Assembly (NCBI GenBank): GCA_036365145.1 | Contig: JAEOAD010000024.1 | Location: 17,051,501-17,115,500, forward strand | Direction: 5' to 3' | Source: Orientallactaga sibirica | Lineage: Eukaryota > Chordata > Mammalia > Rodentia > Dipodidae | DNA length: 64,000 bases | In this document: piece by piece, positions 10,417-20,754 of the stretch | Numbering within the stretch: position 1 is the first letter of the stretch | How the letters are laid out: each line of letters opens with the position of its first letter | Notes under the pieces: model-generated | Database searches by the model: none | The model's input: the letters and a program-made list of their open reading frames with translations, nothing else | Told to the model about the DNA's origin: nothing | Program-made: the position numbers and the translations under genes

Positions 10417-10865
10417 ACATGTATCTGTGTAAAATCTAGGATCCAGAAATGAGAGAAAACATGGTATCTTTTTCTTTCTGGGTATGGCTTATTTCTTTTA
10501 ACATGTGGCTTTTCAGTTGCATCAGTTTTCCTGGTAATTTAATGAGCTATTCTTCAAGTGTGTTTGTGCCACATTTTCTTAATAATGGGTACCTAGGCTG
10601 ATTCCATAGCTTTGATACTGTGGATAGTGCTGCAGTCAACATCAGTGTATAAAAATGTCTGCCTTATATTAACTTAGAATCCTCCTGACATATATCCAAG
10701 AGCAGTATATCTGGGTCATAGGACAGTTCTAGTTATCATTTTGGGAGACCCTCCAAAATGACTTCCATAGTGGTTGGATGATATATGTTTCCACCATCAT
10801 TGTATCAGGGTCCTCTTCTCTGCTAGTGTTTGGCTAAAAGAAAGGTTACATACATCAAATTCTCC

Positions 10866-11055
10866 CTACATTAATAATTCTTATCCCATGTAAACTGCGC
10901 TGACTTCACTCTCCATTGGAGAACCTATTCTTTTTCAGAAGGTAGTGAGACCCAAGGAGATAAACCACCCTTCGCACTTCAGCTGAGCCCACAGCTGAAA
11001 CCACAGAGGAACTGGGGAGACAAGCAAGAGTGCTGCTTTCCTGTTGGCACTCATT
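10866..11055 (+). mobile_element. L1-like 3' fragment inside an antisense L1
   Basis: GACTTCACTCTCCATTGGAG, CTTTTTCAGAAGGTAG and AACTGGGGAGACAAGCAAGA match the elements at 5.7-6.7 and 51.2-52.2 kb. This copy stops at GTGCTGCTTTCCTG with no A tail. The host L1 resumes immediately after it. Confidence 0.65.
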
Positions 11056-11472
11056 GTTGGTGTTTATTTTCTCTGTGATAGCCATTCCAACCGGGGTGAG
11101 AAGGAGCCTCACTGTGATTTCAATTTGCATTTCCCTGAAGGTTAGGAGTGTTGTACATCTTTCATATGTTTAGAGGCTATTTGTACATCGTCTTTTGAGA
11201 ACTATCTGTTCAGCTCACTACATTTATTGATTGGGTTTAGCTTGTGGAGTTCTTTATGTATTCTAGCTATTAATCTTAAATTAGATGGATGGCTAGCAGA
11301 GATACTTCATATTGTGCAGGCTGTCTATTCGCTCATTCATTAATTGTTTCTCTTGTTGTGCAGAAGATTATTCATCTCAGGTAGTCCCATTAGTCAGTTC
11401 TTGGCTTTGTTTCCTGAGCTCTTGAAGTCATTTGTAGTTGCCTATGTCTTCTTCTTCTTTTTTTTTTTTTTT

Positions 11473-11578
11473 AATTTTTTTGAGGCAAGCCCAACAGACT
11501 GCTTTCTTTTTTTTTAAATGTGAGAAAAAGAGAGAGAGATTGAGAATTGGCACACCAGGGCCTCCAGCCACTGCAATT
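11473..11578 (-). mobile_element. Truncated DIP-like SINE (GAGGCAAGC subfamily), antisense
   Basis: It starts TGAGGCAAGCCCAACAGACT, like the copies at 47.67 and 52.63 kb, and stops abruptly at CAGCCACTGCAATT. The promoter-bearing head is absent. Retroviral pol sequence begins at the next base. Confidence 0.75.
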
Positions 11579-11867
11579 GCCTTCTCCCCCTAGAAATCAA
11601 TAGAAAAAGTGAGCTTTGAGTAAGTGTCCATGTTGACATGGACATATTTGAAGTTACCAAAGGAAGGTATGTGGGTAACATCGATCTGCCAGGTAGAATT
11701 TGGGGTAAGGCCTCTAGGATTGACTTCATCAGGCTGTAGGGGGCCAAAGGGGGATGGGGGCACATGCCTTACAGGTACCGGTTAAATGTTTGCATTGGCT
11801 AAGCGAGAGCTGGGGGTACAGGGTCCACAGGTTAATGGGGGATAGATGGAACCTTTGATGTAAACGT
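11579..11867 (-). pseudogene. Retroviral integrase fragment (class II ERV), broken
   Basis: On the minus strand a Cys-x-x-Cys pair is encoded at 11762-11773, in keeping with the end of the integrase N-terminal zinc finger. The core motif W-Q-x-D, whose Asp is the first acidic catalytic position, lies at about 11680-11691 in a different frame, and that frame stops at 11590-11592. Further stops lie between here and the RNase H frame. The segment is therefore non-functional and truncated: the later acidic residues of the core are absent and SINE sequence replaces them at 11578. It belongs to the same pol fossil as the RNase H segment. The class II assignment rests on motif style only. Confidence 0.75.
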
Positions 11868-12338
11868 CTAGCTTGTTGGCAAGGAGGAGACAGCAATAAA
11901 TTTGTCTACCTGCAAATTCCCATCAGCAATAAAGCCAGGCAGACCAGTGTGTGAGCGAACATGCTCAATAAACCCAGGGTACGATCTGTTTTCCATCTGT
12001 AATTGTAAAGTGGAGATGGCAATGTCTATGGGATGATGAGAGGGCCTGGGATTGGCTAAGGGCAGTACCTTTGTCATTTGAACAGCATAGCTGCTGTCAG
12101 AGAAGATGTTGACAGGCTCTTGTTGAGAGAGCTCTAAGACTCTGATGATAGCATATAGTTCCCCTAGCTGGACTGAATGGGGGTTAGGGAACTTAAAGGC
12201 CTCATCTGGTTGATTGGCTCTATTAATAATTAGTCCATAAGTATGTTTATTGGCATCTGTAAAGGCTGAGGCGGCTAAGGGTATTGGCTGACCAGAAGCC
12301 CTGGAGAAATAGGGTTTATGGACAAAGCCATTAGGCAT
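11868..12338 (-). pseudogene. Retroviral RNase H domain remnant (class II ERV pol)
   Basis: An open frame of 156 residues matches the RNase H region of a beta-type (ERVK-like) retroviral polymerase, the domain that removes RNA from the RNA-DNA hybrid during reverse transcription. The acidic residues expected in the active site are visible: Asp28 in F-T-D, Glu60 in a G-E-L motif, Asp81 in S-D-S-S and Asp145 near the end, plus the conserved His126/His130 region. The methionine is probably not a true start, because the frame continues upstream to a stop near 12.39 kb. No reverse transcriptase, gag, protease or env was found around it. With the integrase broken, the locus is a fossil. Selection on the frame is not implied, since one domain can stay open by chance. 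Confidence 0.82.
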
Positions 12339-12400
12339 ATAGAATGGGATTGTGAACTTATCTGAGATGTGGAAGGTTCATTGTTAATGAGCTTGATGAT
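12339..12400 (-). pseudogene. Upstream edge of the pol fossil
   Basis: The RNase H frame extends upstream for about 50 bases before an in-frame stop near 12.39 kb. Beyond that I cannot follow any reverse transcriptase sequence, so the fossil is truncated at both ends. Confidence 0.5.
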
Positions 12401-12845
12401 GGTGAATATTTTTCTTTATATCTTGTTTATAAAATTATATATATTAATGATCAGTTATCTTATATGATGAGAAGATTCACAGAGACAGATACATCGGGAG
12501 ATCATGTGACATCACAAGCAGAGACTTGAGTAGTACGTCTGCAAGTCAGGGAATACCAAGGATTGTTGGCAGTCCAGAAACTAAGAGGAAGGCATAAAAG
12601 ATTCAGTAAGAGTACAGCCCTGGCCACATCTTGATTTCACCCTTAAAGTCTTCAGAATTTTAAGAGAGTAAATTTGTGTTATTTTAACCCACAGAATTTT
12701 GGCCATGGTAGATCTAGGGAATTAATACAAAGACTAAAATATTTCCTCATTTATAATCATTCTAACCTACATTATAATATTATTGATGTACTGAGTATAT
12801 AATGTGTTCTGGCTCAGTGCTAAGTGTATGCATAATGCCACAACT
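12401..12845. other. Unassigned sequence between pol fossil and solo LTR
   Basis: Non-coding. It ends in ACAACT (12840-12845), the left target-site duplication of the solo LTR. Confidence 0.5.
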
Positions 12846-13121
12846 TGTTGGAGACCGCTGAGCCAAACTGCAACCATTTGGAGGAAGAAGCCTCCACTCT
12901 TTGTGTTAAGATTTCAGCTTCCTGAGTTCCTGTGAAATTTACCAAGCCTTCCCAAAAAGCCTGCTTTAATAAGAACAAGAATGTAACCTAAAGATGTGTA
13001 TCTTAAACAAACAGGACTGATGTAAATCCGCCCTGCCTGTAATCTCAACAGACATTCTTGAGGCCTATCACTCAAGAGACCCCCCCCCCCCACCCTCTGG
13101 TAGCCATAAAATCCATTAGGC

Positions 13122-13200
13122 AGCCATAAATCCCATTTGCCTTCTTCCTGCCTCCCCTATAGCCATAAAATCCCATTTGCCCTCTTCCTGCCTCCCCTAT
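13122..13200 (+). repeat. Tandem duplication in the LTR U3
   Basis: Two near-identical units, 13122-13160 (39 bases) and 13161-13200 (40 bases), each start AGCCATAAA and end CTGCCTCCCCTAT. A partial third copy lies at 13102-13120. Duplicated U3 blocks often contain enhancer sites; here that is inference. Confidence 0.9.
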
Positions 13201-13207
13201 ATATACC
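13197..13207 (+). promoter_or_regulatory. TATA-like box of the solo LTR
   Basis: CTATATATACC lies about 20-30 bases before the poly(A) signal AATAAA. Promoter use is inferred from position only. Confidence 0.55.
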
Positions 13208-13224
13208 TCTGTATGAATAATAAT

Positions 13225-13230
13225 AATAAA
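13225..13230 (+). terminator. Poly(A) signal of the solo LTR
   Basis: AATAAA is followed by GT-rich sequence (GGTGTGG, CTTTGTGTCTG), as in retroviral R regions. Confidence 0.65.
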
Positions 13231-13475
13231 GCCTTGACTGGTGTGGAAGCAAGGCTTTCTTCTTTGTGTCTGCTTGTCCCTCATCCAGGTTAACAGCCTC
13301 CCCTCGAGCCTATGTTGAACCCCGCCGGCCGGGGCAAGTGGCGGCCAAGGCAACAACTGGTTTCATTTTCATAGAACCTCTGGTCTTCTAGCACAGATTA
13401 GGTAACTGAATATTTCTGAGGTCAAGTCACCTTAGTAAGAAGCAAATATGAACCCAATGGATCTGAATAGAAAAC

Positions 13476-13608
13476 TTTTTTTTTCTTAATCTAGCCCAGG
13501 CTGACCTGGAATTTACTATGTAGTAGGAGGCTGGTCTCAAATTTAAGTGATCCTCCTACCTCGACCCCAAGTGCCAGGATGAAAGGTTTGCACTACCATA
13601 CCTGGCCT
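13476..13608 (-). mobile_element. B1 SINE, antisense, diverged
   Basis: Poly(T), TCTAGCCCAGGCTGACCTGG, GATCCTCCTACCTCGACC and ACTACCATACCTGGCC follow antisense B1 order. Confidence 0.8.
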
Positions 13609-14341
13609 AAGACTTCTCTATACTGACACTAAAGCAGAATGACTGTTTTGTTTCTTCCTTTTATTTATTATTTAACAGTTTTGACTTCATTTTTAATAAG
13701 ATGAAAGCCATTGTTACTTCTTTTTCAGAATTCCAATATATTTCCCAACATTCGCATGCATTTTTTAAATAAATTTTAGTCACTAGGAAAGAAACAGAAA
13801 TATAATGGGTGAAACTTAGCATGCTTATTTCTCTGCAGAAGAATACAGGTCAGAACAATCTCTCTGAAGTTAGTGAGAGAGAGGGAGAGAGAGAGAAAAC
13901 AAGAACAGGTCAGAATGCCTCTAAAGTTTCTTGGAGAGAACTCTATCTAGTTATAGGACACAAGTTTGTTATCTTCTTTTCCTTCAAGTTATAATTTGTT
14001 TCAAAATTATTCCAGGTGGAAATAAGGACTAATAGAACTTAATTGACTTTTTACTCTAAAGCAAGGCAATGTTCTGGAAAGCTTTTGAAGTGACCTAATC
14101 CTTTTTACATGATTTACTGAAAATTCTGGAAAGAAAATTTTGTTTTATTTGATTGATGTTTTAAACCTTTATTCTTTCATAATAGGTCAATATAGTGTCT
14201 TATAGTTTACTTCACAATCTATGAGTCACTTTCATATACATTACTTCATATGTTTTTCCATAACATTTTTTAAGATATAGACAGATTAGGTATTCATATT
14301 CTCATTTTAGACATAAGAAAATACAGTTGTAGAGATAATAT
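13609..14341. other. Unassigned non-coding sequence
   Basis: Contains a short GAGAGAGAGGGAGAGAGAG tract near 13875 but no complete element. Confidence 0.45.
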
Positions 14342-14697
14342 GTGTGGTAGTTTGAATAGATGGCCCTTAATATATTCAGTGTTTTATCAGTTTGGATCTG
14401 TAGCCACCTGGCTGGAGGCAATGTCACTGGGCGGATCTTAAGGTGTGGTGGTGGGTTTGAGATTTCAGTCTAAAGATATGCAAAGTGTGCCTAGCTGGAG
14501 TTCCTGAGGTGTGCTGTGTTGTGTGGATTTTGGCTTGTGGCTTCTCTCTGTGTGTTTGGTCCTGTGAAAGCAGGCCAGCTTCTTTTGCCATTATGGAACT
14601 TCCCTTGGATCTGTGAGCTTCAATAATTATCCCTTCCTCCATAACTGTGCCTGGTCTAGAAGTTCCTCTCAGAGAACCTGCAGCTGTCTGCCACGGT
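14342..14697 (+). mobile_element. MaLR-like solo LTR
   Basis: TGTGGTAGTTTGAATAGATGG at the left, TCTGTAGCCACCTGGCTGGA in the middle and CATTATGGAACTTCCC with TCAATAATTATCCCTTCCTC near the right follow the pattern of rodent MaLR LTRs. The AATAAA equivalent is decayed. No internal sequence follows. Confidence 0.6.
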
Positions 14698-15618
14698 ATG
14701 TATCTAAGATCCCATAGAGGAACCGGGGAGGAGTTAGACCTTGAGCAATTGTGCTTCTTAACTCATTCAGTCAAATTTTCATTACTCAATGCAACTTCCT
14801 AATAAAAATTAACATTTATATTGTATGTTTAATCTCATAATGCTACAACTGCACAATAAAGTAGATTTCTAAATTTGCTTTTCACAAATCCTTGGCCAGA
14901 GACTTAAAAAAGATTGGAGGGTTGAGTAACTAGCCCAAGGACCCATGGATGGTATTGGTAGAGGTAATTTGAATGTATTGCTGAAAACACGGCTTGGAAC
15001 TATTTTCCTGCACATTCCCCAAAGCAACAATTCCTTCACAGGCAAGTATAAAGCATTGCATGTTTAAATGAAAAATGTACCTCAGCTGATAATCAAGACC
15101 AGGACTTCCATAGTTAGATGCATATGTGGGTAGTTTCATTTGAATTAAAAGCCTTTATTTCCTTCACATGAAAACACTTATGTTCTCTTGGCCATATAAT
15201 TTACATTATTTCTAGTCTGATGAAGCATTTAAAGAAATTTTTTGACTTTGTATGAAAACAAGTACCCTTAAGCTCTTTTCCCATCTCAGCATTTACTCAT
15301 GTAAGCTGGTGGTTCCTGAAGGGTTAAGATCCTTGTGTGATGACAGCTCTATGCTATTCTGACAGATGATCCAATTGGAAGAGCAGATAACAGACTCTTG
15401 GGATAGTAAAGCCATTTTCAGGTCACAATGAGATATAATGAGGAAGTGTGAAACAAAAACTAGACTGCCATTTTCATCCTTTATTTTATTGTTACATGTA
15501 CTGACCACCTTTATTCATAATTAAGTATTGTTGATAAACATGCTTTCTTTTCAGCAATCATAATTGAGTTAAGAACTTTATCTGAATGTTATACCCACTT
15601 AAGGTCTTTGGAATAATG
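14698..15618. other. Unassigned non-coding sequence
   Basis: Nothing recognised. Confidence 0.5.
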
Positions 15619-15829
15619 TATTTAAAATATTTTATTTATTTCTTTTGAGAGAGAAAGAGTGAGAGGTAGATAGAGAGAGAATGGGTGTGCCAGGGCCTCT
15701 AGCCACTGCAAACAAATTCATATGCATGTGCCACCTTATGTATCTGGCTTATCTGACTACTGGGGAGTCAAACCAGCATCCTTAGGATTTGCAGGCAAAT
15801 GCCTTAACTGCTAAGCCATTGCTCTATCC
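15619..15829 (-). mobile_element. DIP-like SINE, short form, antisense
   Basis: TTTATTTATTTCTTTTGAGAG, GCCAGGGCCTCTAGCCACTG and CTGCTAAGCCATTGCTC. The terminal CTCCAGCCC is decayed. Confidence 0.82.
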
Positions 15830-15862
15830 TTGGATTCATGTTTTTAAAAACTAGTAGAAATA

Positions 15863-16107
15863 GGGCTGGAGAGATGGCTTAGCGGTTAAGGTGCCTGCCT
15901 CCTAAGCCTAAGAATGCCACTTTCAATCTCCAGGTCCCACGTTTAGCCAGATGCAAAGTGACGCAAGGGTGCAATGCCACACTTGACCACAAGGGGGTGC
16001 ACACATCTTGATTTCATTCACAGCAGCTGAGAGGCTGCTGGCACGCCCATCTCTATCTCTCTTCCTCTCCCTCTCTCTCTGTCTCTCTCAAAAAAAAAAA
16101 AAAAAAA
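15863..16107 (+). mobile_element. DIP-like SINE, long form, sense, with target-site duplication
   Basis: Head GGGCTGGAGAGATGGCTTAG, long-form block GCAAGGGTGCAATGCCACAC and an uninterrupted A tail. AAAAACTAGTAGAAATA flanks it at 15846-15862 and 16108-16124. The clean duplication and tail suggest a fairly recent insertion. Confidence 0.93.
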
Positions 16108-16124
16108 AAAAACTAGTAGAAATA

Positions 16125-17092
16125 TATCAATTAAGGGAGAATCATAAAAAAAATCTTTGCACATGCACTATTGTGATTGATTTTTCCATATTATATTTAG
16201 ATGGGAAGATGTTGGAAAAATTCCTTAGAAACATTTATTGAATGGCTATAAACTACATTTAATTCTCAGATATATTCAGGGACTTTGTTTGGAATGAGAA
16301 AAGATAATATTTCACTGAGAATTATTTGTGTACAAATGTTAATTGTCTGCATTATGTTTGCTCTCACATGTATCATGGGTGAAATATTAGGAACTGCTTT
16401 TAATTTAGCCAAGCTAACTAATCTTAAATAATTTACTTAATTATTGAATCACATAAGCATTCAACTACTTTGCAGGATATTGACCAAAATCTTTTTCCTT
16501 TGCAAGTTCAACATATATTAAGGCCCAAAGTAAATTCAACATTGAATAAATGATTAGACTAATTTGTACTACATGAAATGATGGAATTAAAATGTTTAAT
16601 GTTGAGGCAATACCTAGAATCATTTTTTCTTTGAAATTTCATAGTAAAATCCATAGCTTTAATGATATTTGATGATTTCTGTTGGTTGTCTTAGCAACCT
16701 GCTTTCCACACATGCTGGATTGATTGCGTATACCTAATTCATCGTTCCTGGGGGTTGACTTCTGTGTAATCAGACACTGTGTTACAGCAGCTCTTAGTAC
16801 TGAAGAATTAATCAGCCATCATTGCACAGTAATGGGCTGTCCATGTCTGTGTTTGAATTCTGTCTACTTCCAGATAGAAGACCAATTTAAATGAAAAGAA
16901 GCACTTTTCCACTTTTTCCGTGATAATAGAATTGAAGAAAGTCAGAAATAAAAAAAAAAAAGCAAGATACTATCATTCGTCCATAATCAAAGTGGAACCA
17001 TATTTTGACATTTTCTTGAGGCATTTAAAAATGTGTAGATTTTATAGTTTTCCTTTTGCTATATATATTTATTTCTAATTTTTTTCTTAAAT
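16125..17092. other. Repeat-free AT-rich sequence
   Basis: No repeat, RNA or coding signature over about 970 bases. It is a candidate for unique or conserved non-coding sequence, which I cannot test here. Confidence 0.5.
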
Positions 17093-17105
17093 AAAGCTAA
17101 CTTAA

Positions 17106-17317
17106 GGCTGGAGGGGATGGCTTACTGGTTAAGGTGTTTGCCTGCAAAGCCAAAGGACCCAGGTTCAGTTCCCCAGGACCCATGTAAGTTAGATGCACAA
17201 GGTGGCACAAGTGTCTGGAGTTTGTTTGCAGTGGCTGGAGGCCCCGGTGCGCCTATTCTCTCTGTCTGTCTCTCTCAAATAAATAAATAAATAACCAAAT
17301 AAATAAATAACTTTTAA
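17106..17317 (+). mobile_element. DIP-like SINE, short form, sense, with target-site duplication
   Basis: GGCTGGAGGGGATGGCTTAC at the head, GTCTGGAGTTTGTTTGCAGT in the body, then AAATAAATAAATAAATAACC. AAAGCTAACTTAA flanks it at 17093-17105 and 17318-17330. Confidence 0.92.
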
Positions 17318-17330
17318 AAAGCTAACTTAA

Positions 17331-17687
17331 AGTAATACTTAGAGGTTAATTTCCATATCCGGTATGAAAATCTCTGGTTTTCCAGCATTATTATTATTTT
17401 TATATTTCCAGCATAACATAGGGGGGGTTTAAGTTAGGTGCTGAGTGCTTACTTCCTGTCTGAGCTGGTACCAGGCAAGCACGCTTGACCAGCAGTTCTA
17501 GTTTCAGTCTTCATCATGGTGTTGATGTGAGTTTGCGTACAAGTTGTATGAGTCCTTGAAGACTCAGTCTCCTTATTGATAGGGTGGGATATTTATAATA
17601 AAAAACTATTCACCTCCTAGAGTTATTGTGAGAAATTAGTGATCTAGCAACATACTTAGACATGGGAGGTGATTGAGAAATACTAAT
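17331..17687. other. Unassigned non-coding sequence
   Basis: Nothing recognised. Confidence 0.45.
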
Positions 17688-17700
17688 CTTGCCATTCTTA

Positions 17701-17921
17701 TATATTTTAATTAAATTTATTTATTTGAGAAAGATGGAGAGAGAGAGAGAGAGAGGGAGAGAGAGAGCGAGAATGGGTGTGGCAGGGCCTCCAGCCATGT
17801 AAATGAACTCCAGACACATGTGCCAACTTGTGCATCTGGCTTACATGAGTCCTGGGGAATTGAAGCTAGGTCCTTTGGCTTTGCAGGCAAATACCTTAAC
17901 TGCTAAGCCATCTCTCCAGCC
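17701..17921 (-). mobile_element. DIP-like SINE, antisense, with target-site duplication
   Basis: TTTATTTATTTGAGAAAGATG, a GAGAGAG tract and CTGCTAAGCCATCTCTCCAG. CTTGCCATTCTT flanks it at 17688-17699 and 17922-17933. Confidence 0.92.
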
Positions 17922-17933
17922 CTTGCCATTCTT

Positions 17934-18511
17934 TCGTTAGCTAAAGTGGCTGAAAGAGAGTGTGGGATGGAATGATGTTATATGATTACATTTTACATAT
18001 TCTTTCTTGAGGACCAGCCACCTCATGGACTGAGTTATGCATTTGAATATACATGTGTAGGACAAGGACAAGGAGGAAATACAGCCAACTACCAATTTTT
18101 CGGTGATGGAAATAGTGATTTTTGTCTTGACTTTATAATTTCCTGTACTTTTCACCATAAATACTTTTGACTTTTTAAATCCTAAAATTTGTCCTTTAAA
18201 AATTTGCTGTCCTCTGTCATTTTGTGTCCTAGTAATGTAGCTCCAAGAGCCTTTGTCTTGAGTCACTTAGATTTCACACGATAGTAGTTGTCATTAATAC
18301 TGCAAAAAGATCTGAGACATGAGCTACCTTTAGGACACTGGGATGGCAACTTCAAAAGCCAGACTAAATGGCGCTTGAGTGTAAGCTCTGTGACTCAGAC
18401 TGTGTAGTCTTGGGAACATGACTTCATCCTTTAGAACCTGTTTCCTGATCAGCAAAGTGAGGGTGACAGTTCTTTTTTTTTGTGAACGTTAGACTCTGAG
18501 TTCCTATGTAC
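17934..18511. other. Unassigned non-coding sequence
   Basis: Nothing recognised. Overlapping short frames on both strands have no family features. Confidence 0.45.
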
Positions 18512-18514
18512 ATT

Positions 18515-18553
18515 TAAAAGTTATTTATTAATTTGAAAGGGAGACAGAGAATG

Positions 18554-18601
<48 letters not shown>

Positions 18602-18607
18602 AAGAAA

Positions 18608-18661
<54 letters not shown>

Positions 18662-18800
18662 TGCACCAGGACCTTCAGCTGCTGCAAATGAACTCCAGAC
18701 ACATGTGTCACTTTGTGCATCTGTGTTATGTGGGTCCTGGGGAATCAAATCCGTTGGCTTTGCAGGCAAGGGCCTTAACCTCTAAGCCATCTCTCTAGCC
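18515..18800 (-). mobile_element. DIP-like SINE, antisense, with expanded purine tract
   Basis: TTATTTATTAATTTGAAAGG at the left, CTGCTGCAAATGAACTCCAG in the body and CTAAGCCATCTCTCTAGCCC at the right. The internal GA stretch has expanded to (GA)n(GAAA)n at about 18559-18660. Confidence 0.88.
18559..18660. repeat. (GA)n(GAAA)n purine tract
   Basis: A pure purine run of about 100 bases inside a DIP copy. Confidence 0.93.
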
Positions 18801-19062
18801 CATCCTGTGTACATCTAACACAAAGCCTGAGCCATGGAAGTGTTCCTATAATGGTAACTTGCTTGAGATCAAGTTTCTCTTTTACTGAGGAGGAAACAAA
18901 CACATGGATATTGCATCATGTATCTGAGATCTTCCCAATATTCTTTCCAAAGCAGAGATGTTTCAAGAACTTCAGTAGTTGAGAATGATCTGCACAACTT
19001 TTTTTTCCATATCTGTACAGCCCTCTGCTCTTCTTTTAACAGTCTTCTTTGTATGTAGCATG

Positions 19063-19171
19063 CATTTTTCAAGACTAGGTCTTACTACGTAGCACAGGCT
19101 AGCTTTCAAATCACAATCCTCCTACCTAAATTTCCCGAGTGCTGGGATTACAGGGACACTCTACCACCTCC
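19063..19171 (-). mobile_element. Old B1 SINE, antisense
   Basis: TTTTTCAAGACTAGGTCTTAC, CACAGGCTAGCTTTCAAATC and GAGTGCTGGGATTACAGGG. It is more diverged than other B1 copies here. Confidence 0.7.
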
Positions 19172-20728
19172 ATTACTTAAAATATAAAGCCAGTACCATG
19201 CATCACAGATTATAAAAAATACTTCAGTTATACAAACCTTATTTATTATGTTTTAACTAGATATGTTAGAAAGAAAGTTAAATCCCGAAAAGCTAAAGCT
19301 TGGGAGAAAATAATGTTTAAGAGACTACACAGTGTTTCATGACATTAAGGAATTAGCACCCTGCTAGTATAAAAGAGAAGGCAGATAGGTGTGAAGGCAC
19401 AGCTTTTGGCAATTTGGGTATTAGACTATGGATTGGGAAGGGTGGTGGTACTGCACATGATATGTCGAGGGAGTGACTATGGAGCTAGAGAAAGTTGTCA
19501 GTTCCATTTCAACAAGTTATGAGGCCAACAGTAATCCTATTTCCCAAAGGAATTCACCTTGAGAACATGTCTGTAGAGACTTTCTTATAGATGATCCTTC
19601 AGCCATCCATGCTACGTTCACACTTTCCCTCACTTCTGGGATGTTTTAGTGGTTGCTGTGACTCTGATGCTAATGCACTGGACATAACTTTTGCTGCAGT
19701 GTGGCAATCCATTTTCAGTGACAGGTTGTAATGAAGCGAGAGGGTTACTTTATCAAATGCACTTCTGGCAGGAGTGTTGAGATTCCAATGTATACATTAG
19801 TCAAATAGCCCAAAATGGCCTTTTGCATGCTGGCTAGGGTTGTCAGTAATGTTGACCACATGCAGAACAGATGGTGTAAGACGTGTTGAGAAGGAACCTT
19901 TCCAATAGAGGTTAAGCCTGCAGAGTTTTCTCCAGCAACGTGTGAGTAATTGCTCTCTGTCTCTATCAATATTGCATGAAGGTAATTAGGGAGGTGTATA
20001 CATGAGATCAGCACTGTAGAATATGAAGAAACTGGTAGCAAACTCCTTTCTTTCATTTTAAGAATAAGCTTTTCCCCTAATTCATTTGGTTCAGTTCATT
20101 GCTCCACTTGTTTTTATCTGTTTATGTTTTTCTTTCTGATGGATCATCCTTTACCTTTTCACTCTTCTCCTTATGTCTTTTCATTGCTTCAGGACTATGT
20201 AGAGGGGAATATGGGCTAGTCATCTTTCTGCTGGCTGTGGCAAAATGCCTGAGGAAACTAACTTCAGGAGTGCCAGGGTGAAACACTAGTCTCACCTCAA
20301 AGGGAAAAAGAGATGGCTTATTTTTGAGTCAAATGTGAGCAGCCAGGGCACAAGAACACTGATTCAGCTACCCTTGAATTACATGTTCCCACATGGATGT
20401 CGTGAAATGAATTTTCATTAGTCACAGAACAAATAAAGTCATAGAGAAAGACATTTACCAAGTACATTGGTGGGGATCGCAGGTAGGCAGGTTCCTGCAA
20501 GCCTACAGGTTTCGGATGCTGTTGACATCGTCAGCATTTGCATTGGTTGAAACTAGTGGTCTGATAAGAAAACATTCTAAAAGACTTACTTGCCAGACAA
20601 AGATATGTTGGTTCAGATACAGGGATGAGTAATTAATGGTACTTAAGGGGACTGAAAATATTCCAAGGCAATTTTATACTGGATATCAATAAGTTCTACT
20701 TAATAAGTTCAACACAAGTGTGGCATGT
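19172..20728. other. Unassigned non-coding sequence
   Basis: About 1.5 kb with no clear element. TGCTGGCTGTGGCAAAATGC near 20230 resembles the edge of an antisense MaLR LTR, but I cannot extend it. Confidence 0.45.
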
Positions 20729-20754
20729 TTTTTTTTTTCTTCTGGTAACTAGAT

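Larger units (their letters stand above)
10146..11470 (-). mobile_element. L1 3' end, antisense, interrupted
   Basis: Phrases of rodent L1 3' sequence appear in reverse complement, in order: AAATGAGAGAAAACATGGTA, TCATTTTGGGAGACCCTCC, GCCATTCCAACCGGGGTGAG and TTCTTTATGTATTCTAGC. A TC/CA microsatellite (10335-10414) and an inserted fragment (about 10866-11055) interrupt it. I find no intact ORF2 frame. Confidence 0.75.
12846..13352 (+). mobile_element. Solo LTR of a class II (ERVK/IAP-like) retrovirus
   Basis: The 507-base element begins TGTTGGAGACCGCTGAGCC and ends in CA. ACAACT flanks it at 12840-12845 and 13353-13358, a perfect 6-base duplication, the size usual for class II endogenous retroviruses. 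It has a TATA-like CTATATATACC at about 13197-13207 and AATAAA at 13225-13230, followed by a GT-rich stretch, so U3, R and U5 can be placed. It lies opposite in orientation to the neighbouring pol fossil, so the two are separate insertions. No internal retroviral sequence or second LTR is present, which points to LTR-LTR recombination. Confidence 0.88.

Noticed and set aside
12846..13352. 5' LTR of a provirus with the pol fossil at 11.6-12.4 kb
   Set aside because: The orientations are opposite, and the LTR has its own 6-base duplication directly on both sides, so it is a separate solo insertion.
18521..18769. Minus-strand frame with poly-Ser/Phe/Leu runs
   Set aside because: It is translation of the (GA)n(GAAA)n tract inside a DIP.
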